DNA from: Gonocerus acuteangulatus
Taxonomy: Eukaryota > Arthropoda > Insecta > Hemiptera > Coreidae
Reading direction: 5' to 3'
DNA length: 64,000 nucleotides
Assembly (NCBI GenBank): GCA_946811695.1
Contig: OX328128.1
Location: 77,573,960 to 77,637,959, forward strand
Shown here: one piece after another, positions 1 through 10,793 of the stretch
How positions within the stretch are numbered: position 1 is the first letter of the stretch
Layout: each line of letters begins with the position of its first letter
Translations under genes and position numbers: made by a program
Notes under the pieces: generated by a model
Told to the model about the DNA's origin: nothing
The model's database searches: none
Seen by the model: only the letters and a program-made list of their open reading frames with translations

Positions 1-504
1 ACCTATATTTGATGTTTTAAAAAACATTTCGACGCATCTTAAAAACAGTTGTGACTTCTTTCTTAAATGCAGTAAATAAAGTCGTAGGGGTTCACTGCAT
101 AATATACTTCAAAGCAGATATTAAGTTTTTCAAAGTCGAGTCATCTAAATTACAAGGTTTAGGATCACAAACCCAAAATGTATCGTCTTTGTTCTTATAT
201 TTTTCTTGAAGGCCTTCTGCACTTTCCCTATTGTGATCTTTATCCTCGGGATAAGGTTCCTGTGTTTTACAGTGTAATAGTTTAGTTAAGAGAGCAATCA
301 ATTTGTCCTCTAAAGTAATGTCATCTGGAAGAGCTACTAACTTTTCTAGTCTAGTGATTAGATGTATGTAGGTTGATTATTGGTATCAAATATCAAGCAG
401 TAAGGAGAACCTTATGCAGAATCCAAAGACCCTGGTTTTACATGAAGTAGAAAAGCCAGTAGGTATGCGGCAACTAAATTCTATTTAATACTTAGAAAAA
501 AGTA
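1..504. other. AT-rich stretch, no gene seen
   Basis: A short open frame on the minus strand (92-301) has no domain or motif I recognise. I see no repeat structure here apart from the palindrome that begins near 505. Confidence 0.5.
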
Positions 505-1255
505 ATGAGATCCCCAAAAAAACATAAATGTGAAATAGAGGCCAAGTTCCTGCCACCACAAAGAAACACTCCCTTCCTCAAAAATATCCCCTCCTAAACC
601 CCCCACCCCCAAAACGCCTTACCATTCTACACTCCAAAAAAGTAGTATGAGTTTGTGTATTAATTCAACCAAAAATATTTGCCAATACAAGAGATGATAC
701 AAGAAAGAAATGTCCAAGTTCATTACTTGGAAGACCTCATAGTTACTTACTAAGAACAGTAAAGACACTTCAACTGACCTTTAAAAACAACAATAAAAAT
801 ACTTATATCCAGTTACTAAAATATCACTTTCCTCAACCAGGTATATTCTTAAACTTGGCAATGTTTAGTTTTTCTCTAAAGATAATTTCGGCACAAAAAA
901 AACGTTGCCAAGTTTAAGAATATACCTGGTTGAGGAAAGTGATATTTTAGTAACTGGATATAAGTATTTTTATTGTTGTTTTTAAAGGTCAGTTGAAGTG
1001 TCTTTACTGTTCTTAGTAAGTAACTATGAGGTCTTCCAAGTAATGAACTTGGACATTTCTTTCTTGTATCATCTCTTGTATTGGCAAATATTTTTGGTTG
1101 AATTAATACACAAACTCATACTACTTTTTTGGAGTGTAGAATGGTAAGGCGTTTTGGGGGGTTTTAGGAGGGGATATTTTTGAGGAAGGGAGTGTTTCTT
1201 CGTGGGGGCAGGAACTTGGCCTCTATTTCACATTTATGTTTTATGGGGATCATTA
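505..1255. repeat. Long near-perfect inverted repeat (palindrome), arms about 350 bp
   Basis: Bases about 509-861 reappear as their reverse complement at 905-1252, leaving a loop of about 43 bases. The arms match almost base for base, for example CTTGGCAA at 854-861 against TTGCCAAG from 905, with small differences in the outer C- and A-runs. There is no open frame and no recognised terminal motif. A transcript would fold into a hairpin of about 350 bp. It could be a fold-back element, a recent inverted duplication, or an assembly artefact from a hairpin read; the sequence alone does not decide. Confidence 0.85.
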
Positions 1256-1395
1256 TTATTCAATAATGAATAAAAATAAAAAGTTACGATATTCATTGAA
1301 TGGCTGAATAATGAATGAAAAATTATTCATTATTCAGAATTAAATATCAAATTTATGCATTATACTGAATGATTTTTGGCCAACACTGGTACATC
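1256..1395. repeat. Dispersed AT-rich repeat (second copy at 15795-15910)
   Basis: Runs of ATTATTCA/TGAATAAT lead to TCTGAATGATTTTTG or a close variant here and again near 15870-15895, followed by a similar CAACACTGGT / AAAACTGGT ending. The unit is partly self-complementary. No coding potential is seen and the family is unknown. Confidence 0.5.
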
Positions 1396-1470
1396 CATAT
1401 ACATACACATATAAGGAGGAGTCATCTTGAGGGAGGAAACGCACTAAAAAGTAACGGAATTATGTATTTT

Positions 1471-1678
1471 CGGGTAACCTCGTGGTGCAGAGGCGAACGG
1501 ATTCTCGTGTGGAAGATTCGGGTTCGAATCTCACCTGGAGGTTGAGTCTTTTCGTTCCACGGCCCATTGGAATGATTCCTCTCTCCACCATGGATGTTTA
1601 TTAGGAGTGGTAACCTATAGATAACCAGGCACTAATAGCCTAGATGTTAAAATATCCCGTAAAAAAAAATAAAACGGT
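1471..1678 (+). mobile_element. tRNA-derived SINE (type II head)
   Basis: A polymerase III A-box-like stretch (CTCGTGGTGCAGAGGCG) is followed by a B box (GGGTTCGAATCTC) near 1528-1540. A body and an A-rich tail follow (about 1663-1677). The 3' body contains TAACCTATAGATAACC and CACTAATAGCCTAGATG, which recur in the other SINEs of this window. The acceptor stem is not intact, so it is a SINE rather than a functional tRNA gene. Confidence 0.7.
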
Positions 1679-2216
1679 TAAAAAAAATAATATTCTGAAT
1701 GTCTCTGTAGTATGCCATGGTTATAAAGAAAAAACTATTAAAAAAAAACTATAACTTTCAGTAATATAAACTACGCAATCCCACAGGATTTTTATATTCG
1801 CTTTCCTCCACCATCAAATCACTTGGCAGATATTCAGTTGGAAGAGAAAAAGGGCGAGGAGAGAAATATTTTAAATTGAAATTGAAAACCCCAGGAGCTA
1901 TTCTATAGATTAAATTGATGACAGCTCTCGAAGGAAGTAATTCAACTGATAGAAGATTCCTTCACTACCTTCCAAATCGGCTCCAGAACTGAATTTATTT
2001 TCTATTTTTGAAACCATTCCAGTGTCTGCTCTTGTTTGGAATGTTTCAAAGAATAATAAAAGCATAGAAATAGTTTAACTAATTTTTTCCATAAAGACTG
2101 CTTTCTTTGTGACCAACTCAATGAAGTTATTAGTTTGAAGCCCGAGAAAGGCCGATACAAATGAAAAGCTGGGTGGGCAAATAATATTGAAATAAAGTCA
2201 TATGTGCTCTTCTTGC
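1679..2216. other. Unassigned spacer
   Basis: AT-rich DNA with A-runs. The minus-strand open frame at 2002-2256 runs into the SINE and resembles no family I know. Confidence 0.4.
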
Positions 2217-2464
2217 AGGGGGGCGAGGCTAGCCCAGTGGTAGAGCACTGGAACAATATGCTGGAGGACCTGAGTTCAAATCCCGAGCAAGCACTAAAGA
2301 TTTTTATCTTCTAGTGTCTTCGTTCGTCGGCTGGACCCAGCCATTAAGTAATTCTTTAATTAATTTATTAATAAATATATGCAAAGGTGAAAATCAGGCG
2401 GCCGGAGCATATAACTGACCACACTAACTCCCTAGAGTGCCGTATTGCCTGTGACGGGACTGAT
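2217..2464 (+). mobile_element. tRNA-derived SINE (type I), copy 1
   Basis: The head contains CCCAGTGGTAGAGCAC (A box) and a degenerate B box, GAGTTCAAATCCCG. The body has GATTTTTATCTTCTAGTG, a CACCCAGCC-like segment, AATCAGGCGGCCGGAGCAT and GTGACGGGACTGAT. The same modules occur in order at 17777-18144 and 23621-23940. The LTR retroelement begins 57 bp after this copy ends. Confidence 0.8.
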
Positions 2465-2521
2465 AAGTTAGCCGTCGAGGTAATGAGCAATCAGGGAATA
2501 GTTGAGATTCGGCTAAGAAGA

Positions 2522-3047
2522 TGTAAGGCCCCGTTTTCCCTTTGGCCTTGTTAAGTGAATAAGGATGAGAGAAAAGGTTGGCTGTCCATCTCTAGAGATG
2601 TGAGAACCACGAATCCGCAAACATTGCGTCTGGGATGTTGGCACTGCACGTGGCTGATTCGTAAGATTCCTGGAAGATCTAAGACCTGACAAGAGTTTCT
2701 AGTTCAATCACCTGCAAAAGCAGGAGTGGGGTACAAAGGGTTTAAAAAGAGCTGGCTTACCTCCGACCGGTCAGAGTTTGCATCCGTTCCTGAGACTTCG
2801 GCCCAGATGCTGTTCAGAGCTAGGCCAGTTCCAAATTCTCTATAATCTCCCCAAATGATCGTATTTGATAACTCTACCTATCTGTCTCTCTCACTCAACC
2901 TTTTCTCTCATCGTAGCAATGGTTTATGATATTTATGTTTGTATCCTCTGTGTAAATTATAGTTTTAAAAAGGAATTTCCGCTTCTCTAAAATATTTCCC
3001 CATTGTCTATACCTCTAAATCCCGTCCTTGCTAATCAGTCCCTTACA
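2522..3047 (+). repeat. 5' LTR of the gypsy-env element
   Basis: Begins TGTAAG and ends CTTACA, a perfect 6-bp terminal inverted repeat. It matches 10135-10660 over all 526 bp except for one substitution. The U3/R/U5 borders cannot be set from sequence alone. Confidence 0.95.
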
Positions 3048-3049
3048 AA

Positions 3050-3067
3050 TGGTGTCAGGTTTCCGGG
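3050..3067 (+). other. Primer binding site, probably tRNA-Leu type
   Basis: TGGTGTCAGG starts two bases after the LTR. TGG pairs with the CCA end of a tRNA, and TGTCAG fits a tRNA 3' end of ...CTGACA, as in several leucine tRNAs. The tRNA identity is inferred from memory of tRNA-Leu ends. Confidence 0.65.
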
Positions 3068-3339
3068 TATTATTTAAATGTCCAGCTGCAAGCCGGCATT
3101 AGATAAGAACCCTGCTCTCGAGATAGGCCGGCGGCTGTACTGCTGACGCTGATAGGACAATTCCTCGAACTGATATCTCGGCGCTGGGTAGTTGTTCATT
3201 CAATGTCCTCACGTTTCCTGGTTTAAGGACCGCCAAATACGGATATTTGGTGGTTAGCCCTGTTAGAGAGTAAAGCAATCCCTATTCGTAAGCATAACGT
3301 GTTGGGGTTCATTGGAAACGTTGAAAATAGAGCTATACG

Positions 3340-4008
3340 ATGGTGGTAACGGAACAGCAGTTTGCCGATCTGAAAACGGCATTGGATCAGGCGTTGGCTG
3401 CAAATGAGCAGTTTCTCCTTCAGCTTAGTTCAATGAAACAAGAGCGTGGGGAGGATGTCAGAACTTTCGGAGATCGTTGTCGGGAGATGGGTGAACGATC
3501 ACTCTCAGGTGAGGGATCGGAGGAAGAAGTTATAGGGGCTCGCAAACAACTGGATAAAGTCGTCCTTACATCATATTTAAATGGGCTCGGAGGAGAGATT
3601 GGGAGGCTGACGAGACTCGCGTTCCCAAAGGAATTACAAACCGCGATTGAGAAGGCTAGAGCCAGAGAGCTAGAGGAGAATCCCCAGGATAACGAAATTC
3701 CCAGTCCCGAGGAAGTTGGACAAAGCGAAGTAAGGGTCATTGAGAGGGGTAATCCAAGTGGCTGTTATCGCTGCGGGGATACGAATCATTGGGCCAGGGG
3801 ATGTCGACAAACAGAGAGGGTTAGTGATATTTCTCCCAAAAATAGTACGAATTGTTATAGGTGTGGTCGTCGTGGGCATATCGCTCGCCAATGTCGTTCT
3901 AAACCCCTCGTGAAAGGAACTTTGCCAAAGAAGGCCCCAAACGCGAACGACTTGGGGAGGGCCCCGGCCCTAAGTCGGCGACAAGGGGATCGCGCTACGA
4001 ATTACTAG
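3340..4008 (+). pseudogene. gag: Gag, internally shortened (nucleocapsid intact)
   Basis: 222 codons. Two CCHC zinc knuckles of the form CX2CX4HX4C lie near residues 141-154 ([14 protein letters not shown]) and 173-186 ([14 protein letters not shown]), the RNA-packaging signature of nucleocapsid. Upstream of them only the later part of a capsid-like domain is recognisable (the [13 protein letters not shown] region). The usual N-terminal capsid half is absent after about residue 27, so the protein is roughly half the usual length for the family. I infer an in-frame internal deletion. The frame ends at TAG in an overlap with the pol frame, which is open from at least 3951, consistent with a -1 frameshift between gag and pol. 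Confidence 0.75.
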
Positions 4009-4040
4009 GCATAGGTGGGGGAGGTGAGAAAGGGTTAAAG

Positions 4041-6005
4041 GTGAGCACCTGGATAAATAGGCGGATTCATAGGATGATAGTAGACACTGGTGCTGAAGTT
4101 ACTCTAATCAGGTCTCCTGCCTCAGGATCCAAATTAAGACCCGCGACTAGTAAGATTAGGGGGGTAACTGGTGTGGTAATCCCGGTACGCGGTATTCAAA
4201 CGGTGAATATCGAAGTTAAGGGCCATCGACTGTCCCACGACGTCATAGTGGCTGACGTCTGCTTAGAAGGAGATGGACTATTAGGCTTAGACTTACTAGG
4301 GAAATTAGACGCCCATATAGACCTACGTTCGGGATTGTTAGTCACGGGAGCATCGCCTAAAATTGAATCTCTACCTTCCGTTGGTTCGATAACAAGGAGG
4401 GATGAGTTAAAAATGTCTGCGAACCGAGAGTGGGTACGTTTCATGAGTAGGACGGCGAGAGAACTAGAAGCCAAGTTTTCAGGTCATATTTTATCCCTTC
4501 CAACTAGCGTGAATATAGGAGCTAAGCCGATAGTCAAGGAGGAATCAAGACACACGGCGAAGAAGGATATCAAAACCAGCTCAGCGCGTCTTTCGCGAGA
4601 GGAAACGCTTCCGGCCTTCAGTGAATCTCTATTAGAGATTTCCGTACCAGGGAAACTAGACCAGAAAGCTGTCATAATTGAGCCGTCAAGAGCACTTCCC
4701 AATGGGGTTGTAGGAGGGAGATGCATTAACACTCCTCGGGACGGCCGTTCGTGGATGCAGTTCGTCAATTTGACCGCTTCGGCTGTGACATTGCCACGGC
4801 TTCTAGTGGTAGGTCTGGTAGAGAGAGATTGGGCGGAAGACGGTGGATCTTGTTCGGAGAGGGAACGCGAGGATGGCTCTAAAACTCCTGTTGGTTTCGC
4901 CTCGATCGTTGGCGAGAAATTGGGCCATTTAAGTGGTGGGGAAAGGAGGGATATGGAGTCCTTATTGTCCAGATATTCAGACATTTTTTGTGAACCGGGT
5001 CCCGAAGGTTGCTCCCTGCCTGTTCAGCACCATATTGAAACTGGAGATGCCAGACCTGTGGTGAAACGCCCGTATCGTGTGCCTTTCAGTGAACGGGAGG
5101 AAATGGAACGGCAGGTTCAGACGTTGCTTGAACGAGGCGTCATTACGCCGTCTAAAAGTCCTTGGCAAGCACCTGTAATTCTAGTCAAGAAAACATCCCC
5201 AACAGGTGACTTAAAGTATCGATTCTGCACAGATTTCCGGGGCCTCAATGCAGTTACTAAGGTCGATACTTACCCGCTTCCGTTGATACAGGAAACCTTA
5301 GAACAATTGGGGAGTAGCCAAATCTTTTCCACAATTGATCTTTCGAGTGGGTACCACCAAATACCGATAGCACCCCAGGATCAGGCAAAAACGGCCTTCA
5401 CGACTGTAAACGGACACTATGAGTACAAAAAAATGGCTTTCGGCCTTGCGGGGGCACCTGCCACGTTCCAACGGGTCATGGACCAACTTCTTGGCCGACT
5501 GAAGGGCACCGGATGTTTCGTTTACCTCGATGATGTGGTGGTTTATAGCTCATCACTGAGGGAACACATGCTCCGGTTAGAGGAGTTGTTCGACATATTC
5601 AGAGGCGCTAATCTAAAAGTGAACTTGAACAAGTGCGCTTTTGCGGCATCGGAAGTGACCTATCTGGGACACATAGTTACAGCCGAGGGAGTGAAACCAG
5701 ATCCTAGAAAATTAGAGGCGATCAAGTCTTTTCCAGCCCCCAGAAATGTGAAGGAGTTGCGAAGTTTTCTAGGGTTGGCAAGCTATTACCGTAAATTCAT
5801 AAAAGGCTTTGCGGATCTTTCAAGACCGCTGACAGAATTAACTGGCTCACGAGTACGATTCCAGTGGGGCAAGTTCGGACTCAGTCTTGTGCTATCCGAA
5901 TTTCAGCGAGCCATTTATATTGTCCACCGACGCATCAGGAGTAGCTCTGGGTGCCATTCTGTCCCAGTACAGAGATGGAGGCGAGAGACCTGTTTGCTAC
6001 GCTAG
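4041..6005 (+). pseudogene. pol: Pol, first part: aspartic protease and reverse transcriptase
   Basis: The protease active site DTGAEVTL lies near residues 15-22, with the GLLGLDLL flap/hydrophobic motif downstream. RT motifs appear in order: FCTDFRGLN (about residue 394), FSTIDLSSGYHQI (about 429), and the catalytic YLDD within FVYLDDVVVYS (about 494), then the FLGLASYYRKFI thumb. The listed start is a GTG; the frame is open further upstream and is probably reached by frameshifting from gag. Near 5865-5887 the reading frame breaks. The stretch that normally joins RT to RNase H is shortened and the RNase H continues in another frame, so I infer a small deletion. Confidence 0.9.
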
Positions 6006-8004
6006 TAGGCAGTTGAAGGGTCCAGAACTCAACTACTCGGCAACAGAACGAGAACTGCTAGCGGTGGTTTGGGCAACAAAGCTGTTCCGTTGTTATTTAC
6101 TAGGGCGAAGGTTTAAACTTGTCACTGACCACTCTGCCTTGAGGTGGATGCTAAGCCTTCGAGACCCGTCTTCACGGCTGACCAGGTGGGCCCTTCGGTT
6201 AGAGGAGTTCGACTATGAAGTCGAACATCGCCCGGGGAAGAAACATTCTAACGCTGATGCTTTAAGCCGTACAATAGCTGTAGACACGGGAAATAGGCAG
6301 AAAATAACCCGAGGTAAATTGAAGGATGCTCAAAAGGAGGATATGTGGTGTCAAAGAGCCATCAAGAGAGGCACTGTTCATGTACAAACAGATGCCGATG
6401 GCCTGCTATATTGGGCCGATGGGGCAACGGATGAGTCGGAATGGAGGCTTATGGTGCCTGAGGGTCTACGAAAAACAATCGTTGATGAAAATCACTCGAA
6501 ACCATGGGCTGGGCACCCAGGGGCTGATCGTACTCTCGCGGTAATCAAAAGCTCATATTATTGGTCGGGCATGGCGGCGGATGTTAAGTCCTTTGTGGAA
6601 CGGTGTCACGCGTGCGCTAGCAGAAAAAGTCCTGTATCTCAAAAGGTCCCCCTGGAAGCTCCCTATATGGCCACAGGGCCTTTCGAGCAGGTATCGCTAG
6701 ACATATTTGGGCCTTTGCCGACTTCCAAAAGGGGCCATCGTTACCTTTTGACCGTAATTGACAATTTTACACGGTATGCGGAGGGAATACCACTAAAGGG
6801 GCAAACAGCTGAAGAAACGGCCGTAGCACTCGTCGAGAATATTATCACTCGACATGGGGTCCCTAGGAGGTTGTTAACAGACCAGGGAAGAAATTTCGTT
6901 TCTCGACTGTTTACTCAAGTTTGTAGAGCTCTGGGGATTAGGAAATTACAAACTACCGCCTACCATCCGGAATGTAACGGAATGGTAGAGAGGTTACATC
7001 GAACTCTTACCGATTCGATATCCCAATATGTGCGAAGAGACGGTCGTGACTGGGATAAGTGGGTCCCATATGCTCTCATGGCATATCGAGCAATACCTCA
7101 TTCGTCGACAGGATACTCCCCAAACTACCTCATGCTTGGGCGAGAATTGGTAACTCCGTTTGATTGCTGGGTAGGTCCAACCAATGACGGATCGGAATCA
7201 GCGGACCATGTCGAAAAGTTAGGGCATCGGCTGAAAGAAGCCTATAAGGACGCTTTGAGTCGTGCCGAAAGGGCCTGGGCAATGAGGACCCATTATTGTA
7301 ATGCCCGGCGTAAGGAGCGGCGCCTAGAGGTGGGGGATTGGGTCTATCTCCATTGTCCAGCCGTAAAGCCTGGGAATTGTCCAAAATTCCACTGTCCCTG
7401 GACAGGCCCACACAAAGTAGAAAGGGTTCTTTCGCGAGTGAACTATGAGATCCGACTGGCCACTGGATCTCTGAATGTAGTTCATATAAATAGGCTAAAA
7501 CGGGCCCCGGGGGGAGGAGGGGATTCGCACCCTAAGGTTATGACGAAGGCAGGTGGGGCAACCCGGGAAGTGGAAGGGTCGGAAGATGAGGTCATGGAGC
7601 CGGAATGGGAAATTAACCCAGGGTGTTGTTATGGCTCAGAAGACGACTCTTGTGAGGACCAAGATGAAATTGAAACGCAGAATGAGATTCACAGACACTG
7701 TCCGGTTGCTGCGGGAAGATCGCCAGAATGTAATGACCCTGCCTGCCCTCTGGGCGTTAGATCCTCTCCTGAGGAAGAAAACAGGGAAATAACCCAGGAT
7801 AGTCAAGGGGAGGGAAACGAAGGACGGATTGAGACAGGTGGGACTTCCGGGGAAAGTTCCAGTGGTTCAGATAGCGAGAGCCAAGCTCAGCCAAAGGGGA
7901 AACCTGATGCTACTTGGACACCAGAGGGGAAAACTTTAACTTTTTCTCGTAGGTCCCCATACCCGCTTAGGAGGAGAGCTAAGTTGCCTGAAAATGATTC
8001 CTGA
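5887..8004 (+). pseudogene. pol: Pol, second part: RNase H and integrase
   Basis: RNase H begins at once with LSTDASGVALGAILSQ and continues with YSATERELLAVVWA and LVTDHSALRWM. The integrase zinc-binding HHCC is seen as H and H near residues 202-211 and CHAC near 240. The catalytic triad is D in SLDIFG (about 270), D in TDQGRNF (about 330) and E in NGMVERLHR (about 366), with exactly 35 residues between the second D and E. A WTGPHKVERVL segment resembles the GPY/F module. A long acidic, low-complexity tail ends in a basic stretch. There is no proper start, since this is the downstream half of the broken pol frame. The last 11 bases overlap the start of env. Confidence 0.9.
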
Positions 8005-8362
8005 ATATCTTATTTCAGGGTTGTCGCTGTGGGTGGTCCTAGGAGTATGGCCCTTGGCGTGGGCAAGTCTGGTTTTTCTAAGACGAGATGACGTAGTTGT
8101 GACGGGAGACAAATGGCGTCTACTGGTTCACTTGAATGTATCACACCTAGAAGGTATAATGGAAACTCTGCGAGGGGAGATTTGGAAGGTCCAATTAGAC
8201 CTATCTCATGCCTCGGTTAAATATCCAGAGCTTGATGGACTTCAGCCTGTTGTCGAGGGCATACTTAGTCTATTCAGGGAGGCAGAAGAGGAACTTGATA
8301 TGCTCTGGTCCATGCTACCTAGTCCCCGAGAACGTCGAGGATTGGTCAATGCGGGGGGATAG
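7994..8362 (+). pseudogene. env: Env-like glycoprotein, N-terminal part (frame-broken)
   Basis: 122 codons starting at an ATG that overlaps the end of pol. An N-terminal hydrophobic segment (about residues 6-29) fits a signal peptide. The frame ends just after a dibasic furin-type site, RERRG (about 113-117), the expected boundary between subunits in baculovirus F-like and errantivirus envelope proteins. The stop follows directly on a run of six G at 8353-8358, and the next domain continues in another frame. A one-base length change in that run explains the break. In related elements env is made from a spliced mRNA; I did not identify splice sites. Confidence 0.75.
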
Positions 8363-9852
8363 TATTAAAATACCTATTTGGGACCCCAGACGCGGACGAT
8401 TTACAAGGCATTCAAGAAAATTTCGACAAACTAAGTAAGCAGTACGGAGACACCATACATGCGGTCTCTGAACAACTAACGCTCAGTCGCGAGTTTGCAA
8501 GGAAAGCCGAAGAGGACACAAAAAGGGTTACCCGCTTGTCTGGGGTGGTCCGTAGAATTTTGAAGGAAGGTTTTCAAAAAGAGGCGCAACTTCAAACGAA
8601 CATATCGCGTGTTACTAACCTCATCCAAAGTTCCCTGTACCTTTCCTCGTCCCTCAGAAGCCTAGAAACTGGAGTAACGGAATTCCTATTTAGATTCCGC
8701 AGAGTTCTTAATGGAGTAGGTGCATCGATGAGTGGAAAGTTGAGTAGAGAGATGCTAGGTCCTAAAGAGTTAACTCTGATTTTGGGGAAGGTAAGAGAGG
8801 CTCTGCCAACTGGACTGACACTCCTCTCGGAGGGAAGCCGATATCATGACCAAATTTACTACCAAATTTCTGAAGTACATGCAATTGCAACCGATGATGG
8901 AGTAATAGCTGTAGTGGAATTGCCTTTAAAAACTCCGGATCAGGAGATGGTGCTTTATCAGGTTCTCTCCTTGCCTCTTAAGGAGAATAAAACAGGAAGA
9001 ATGGTTGCAGCTCAGCCGGAGGGGGCGTTCTTCTTGGAGAGCCACAACGAGAAGGCCTACTCAATTCTTCAGGAGCAGGATATAGCCAGATGTCGTCCCG
9101 GGATACCATGGATCTGTCCTGCCGAGTTCAAGTTCTTTCACGGACAAACACCATCTTGTATTGTCTCATCGTTTCGCCAGGAGAATACGTCGAAGGAATG
9201 GTGCTCGTGGACTTTGGTGAATCCTAGATCTTCACCCACATGGATTTGGGACGAGCACAAGGAGCTATGGTGGTATAGCATGTCTAAGCCCGCTCGCCTC
9301 CATCTTCAATGCAGAGGGAGTGCTGGAGTAGAATCGCTAGAGCGGGTTCTAGATGGAAGTGGGCAGCTTACCATAGCACCTGGTTGCACAGCTTGGACAC
9401 CTGATTATCGCCTTTTGCCGATAGCCGACGTTGGGGAATCCTCTCAGGTGGTGCAGTTGCAATGGGTCAACGTTACGATCAAACCACCCTTGGACCTGCC
9501 AGTAAAAGAGGATTATGATCCCGCAGTATGGGAGGATACTTTGAAGGAGCTCAAGGAGCTCGAAGAAGCGTCCAATAACTCTTCGGCTGAATGGGGAACA
9601 TGGAGCGATGTTGAACGGATCCTTGCGGCCCAAAAGAAGGGGAAGGAAGGAGAACTTCTGTGGATAGCAGGCGGGTCGGTTGCTCTAATAGCACTTCTTG
9701 GGTTTACCACTGGCCTGCTAATTACAAAACTCAGATCCCGGCGTGGTGCGAATCAAAACTCGCAGCCAACGGAAGGAAGTGGGGCAGCAGGATTCGTAAT
9801 ACATCGACCGGCAGCTGAAAGTGTCGTATCTGTAATAACGGAGCGGATATAG
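8359..9852 (+). pseudogene. env: Env-like glycoprotein, fusion and membrane-anchor part
   Basis: The frame is open from 8359; the first usual start-like codon in it is near 8536. Just after the break comes a YLFGT motif, the conserved fusion-domain neighbourhood of baculovirus F-like proteins. A helical, probably coiled-coil region follows, then a cysteine-rich ectodomain with N-glycosylation sequons (NVT, NNSS) and a transmembrane segment near residues 374-398 counted from 8536 (LLWIAGGSVALIALLGF), then a basic cytoplasmic tail. The ectodomain frame is otherwise uninterrupted. Assignment to F-like rather than another env type rests on the cleavage site plus LFGT arrangement. Confidence 0.75.
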
Positions 9853-10118
9853 ACCGCTCGTAAGTGTAGTAGCCGTTCAGTGATTGTGACGACAGTGTTC
9901 GGTATAGTTATAAAATAATGGTAACATAAGGATTTTTACCTCCTAAGGGAGAGGTTTTGTCTTGTAAAGATGCCAATAATGTTTATTTTATTTTAATTTT
10001 TACAGCGCATCACCTGTATTGTTATTAGCACTAATATTGTTTATTATTATTATTATTAGTAACATAAGGATGGGTAGTGTTAAAGGTAAAGTAATGTTCC
10101 AAGGGAAACATGACTTTG
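9853..10118 (+). other. 3' untranslated region of the gypsy-env element
   Basis: Non-coding DNA between the env stop and the purine tract. GTAACATAAGGA occurs twice (about 9923 and 10060). There are AT-rich and (TTA)n stretches. Confidence 0.6.
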
Positions 10119-10134
10119 AAAAATCGGGGGGTGA
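10119..10134 (+). other. Polypurine tract
   Basis: AAAATCGGGGGGTGA lies directly before the 3' LTR. It is purine-rich but broken by TC; the GGGGGGTGA part is the likely plus-strand primer. Confidence 0.7.
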
Positions 10135-10660
10135 TGTAAGGCCCCGTTTTCCCTTTGGCCTTGTTAAGTGAATAAGGATGAGAGAAAAGGTTGGCTGTCC
10201 ATCTCTAGAGATGTGAGAACCACGAATCCGCAAACATTGCGTCTGGGATGTTGGCACTGCACGTGGCTGATTCGTAAGATTCCTGGAAGATCTAAGACCT
10301 GACAAGAGTTTCTAGTTCAATCACCTGCAAAAGCAGGAGTGGGGTACAAAGGGTTTAAAAAGAGCTGGCTTACCTCCGACCGGTCAGAGTTTGCATCCGT
10401 TCCTGAGACTTCGGCCCAGATGCTGTTCAGAGGTAGGCCAGTTCCAAATTCTCTATAATCTCCCCAAATGATCGTATTTGATAACTCTACCTATCTGTCT
10501 CTCTCACTCAACCTTTTCTCTCATCGTAGCAATGGTTTATGATATTTATGTTTGTATCCTCTGTGTAAATTATAGTTTTAAAAAGGAATTTCCGCTTCTC
10601 TAAAATATTTCCCCATTGTCTATACCTCTAAATCCCGTCCTTGCTAATCAGTCCCTTACA
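10135..10660 (+). repeat. 3' LTR of the gypsy-env element
   Basis: 526 bp, TGTAAG...CTTACA, identical to the 5' LTR except for G in place of C in the AGAGSTAGG stretch. This near-identity is what dates the element as young. Confidence 0.95.
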
Positions 10661-10793
10661 AAAACATCAATACGATTTTTGTAAAAATCTGTATTAAGGA
10701 CTTTTCGGCTACTCTTTGATAGCCTTTGTCAGTTTAAAGACAAAACACAAATGCAGAATTAATAAACAGAAGAATTAAACCAATTAAGAAATA

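Larger units (their letters stand above)
2522..10660 (+). mobile_element. Ty3/gypsy LTR retroelement with env-like gene, young but defective
   Basis: An 8,139-bp element with two 526-bp LTRs, a primer binding site, gag, pol (protease, RT, RNase H, integrase), an env-like gene and a purine-rich tract before the 3' LTR. The order PR-RT-RH-IN is that of Ty3/gypsy (Metaviridae), and the env places it among errantivirus-like elements in a broad sense. I found one LTR difference (C at 2819, G at the matching base near 10432), so insertion is recent. Even so, gag is short, pol is broken between RT and RNase H, and env has a one-base frame break. The flanks (AGA before, AAAA after) do not give a clean target duplication. 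Confidence 0.95.

Noticed and set aside
3420..3740. Minus-strand frames across the gypsy-env element (for example 4484-4984, 9349-9633)
   Set aside because: They are shadows of gag, pol and env in other frames.
8208..8438. Separate small protein between the two env parts
   Set aside because: It overlaps env in another frame and has no motif; the env break explains the layout better.
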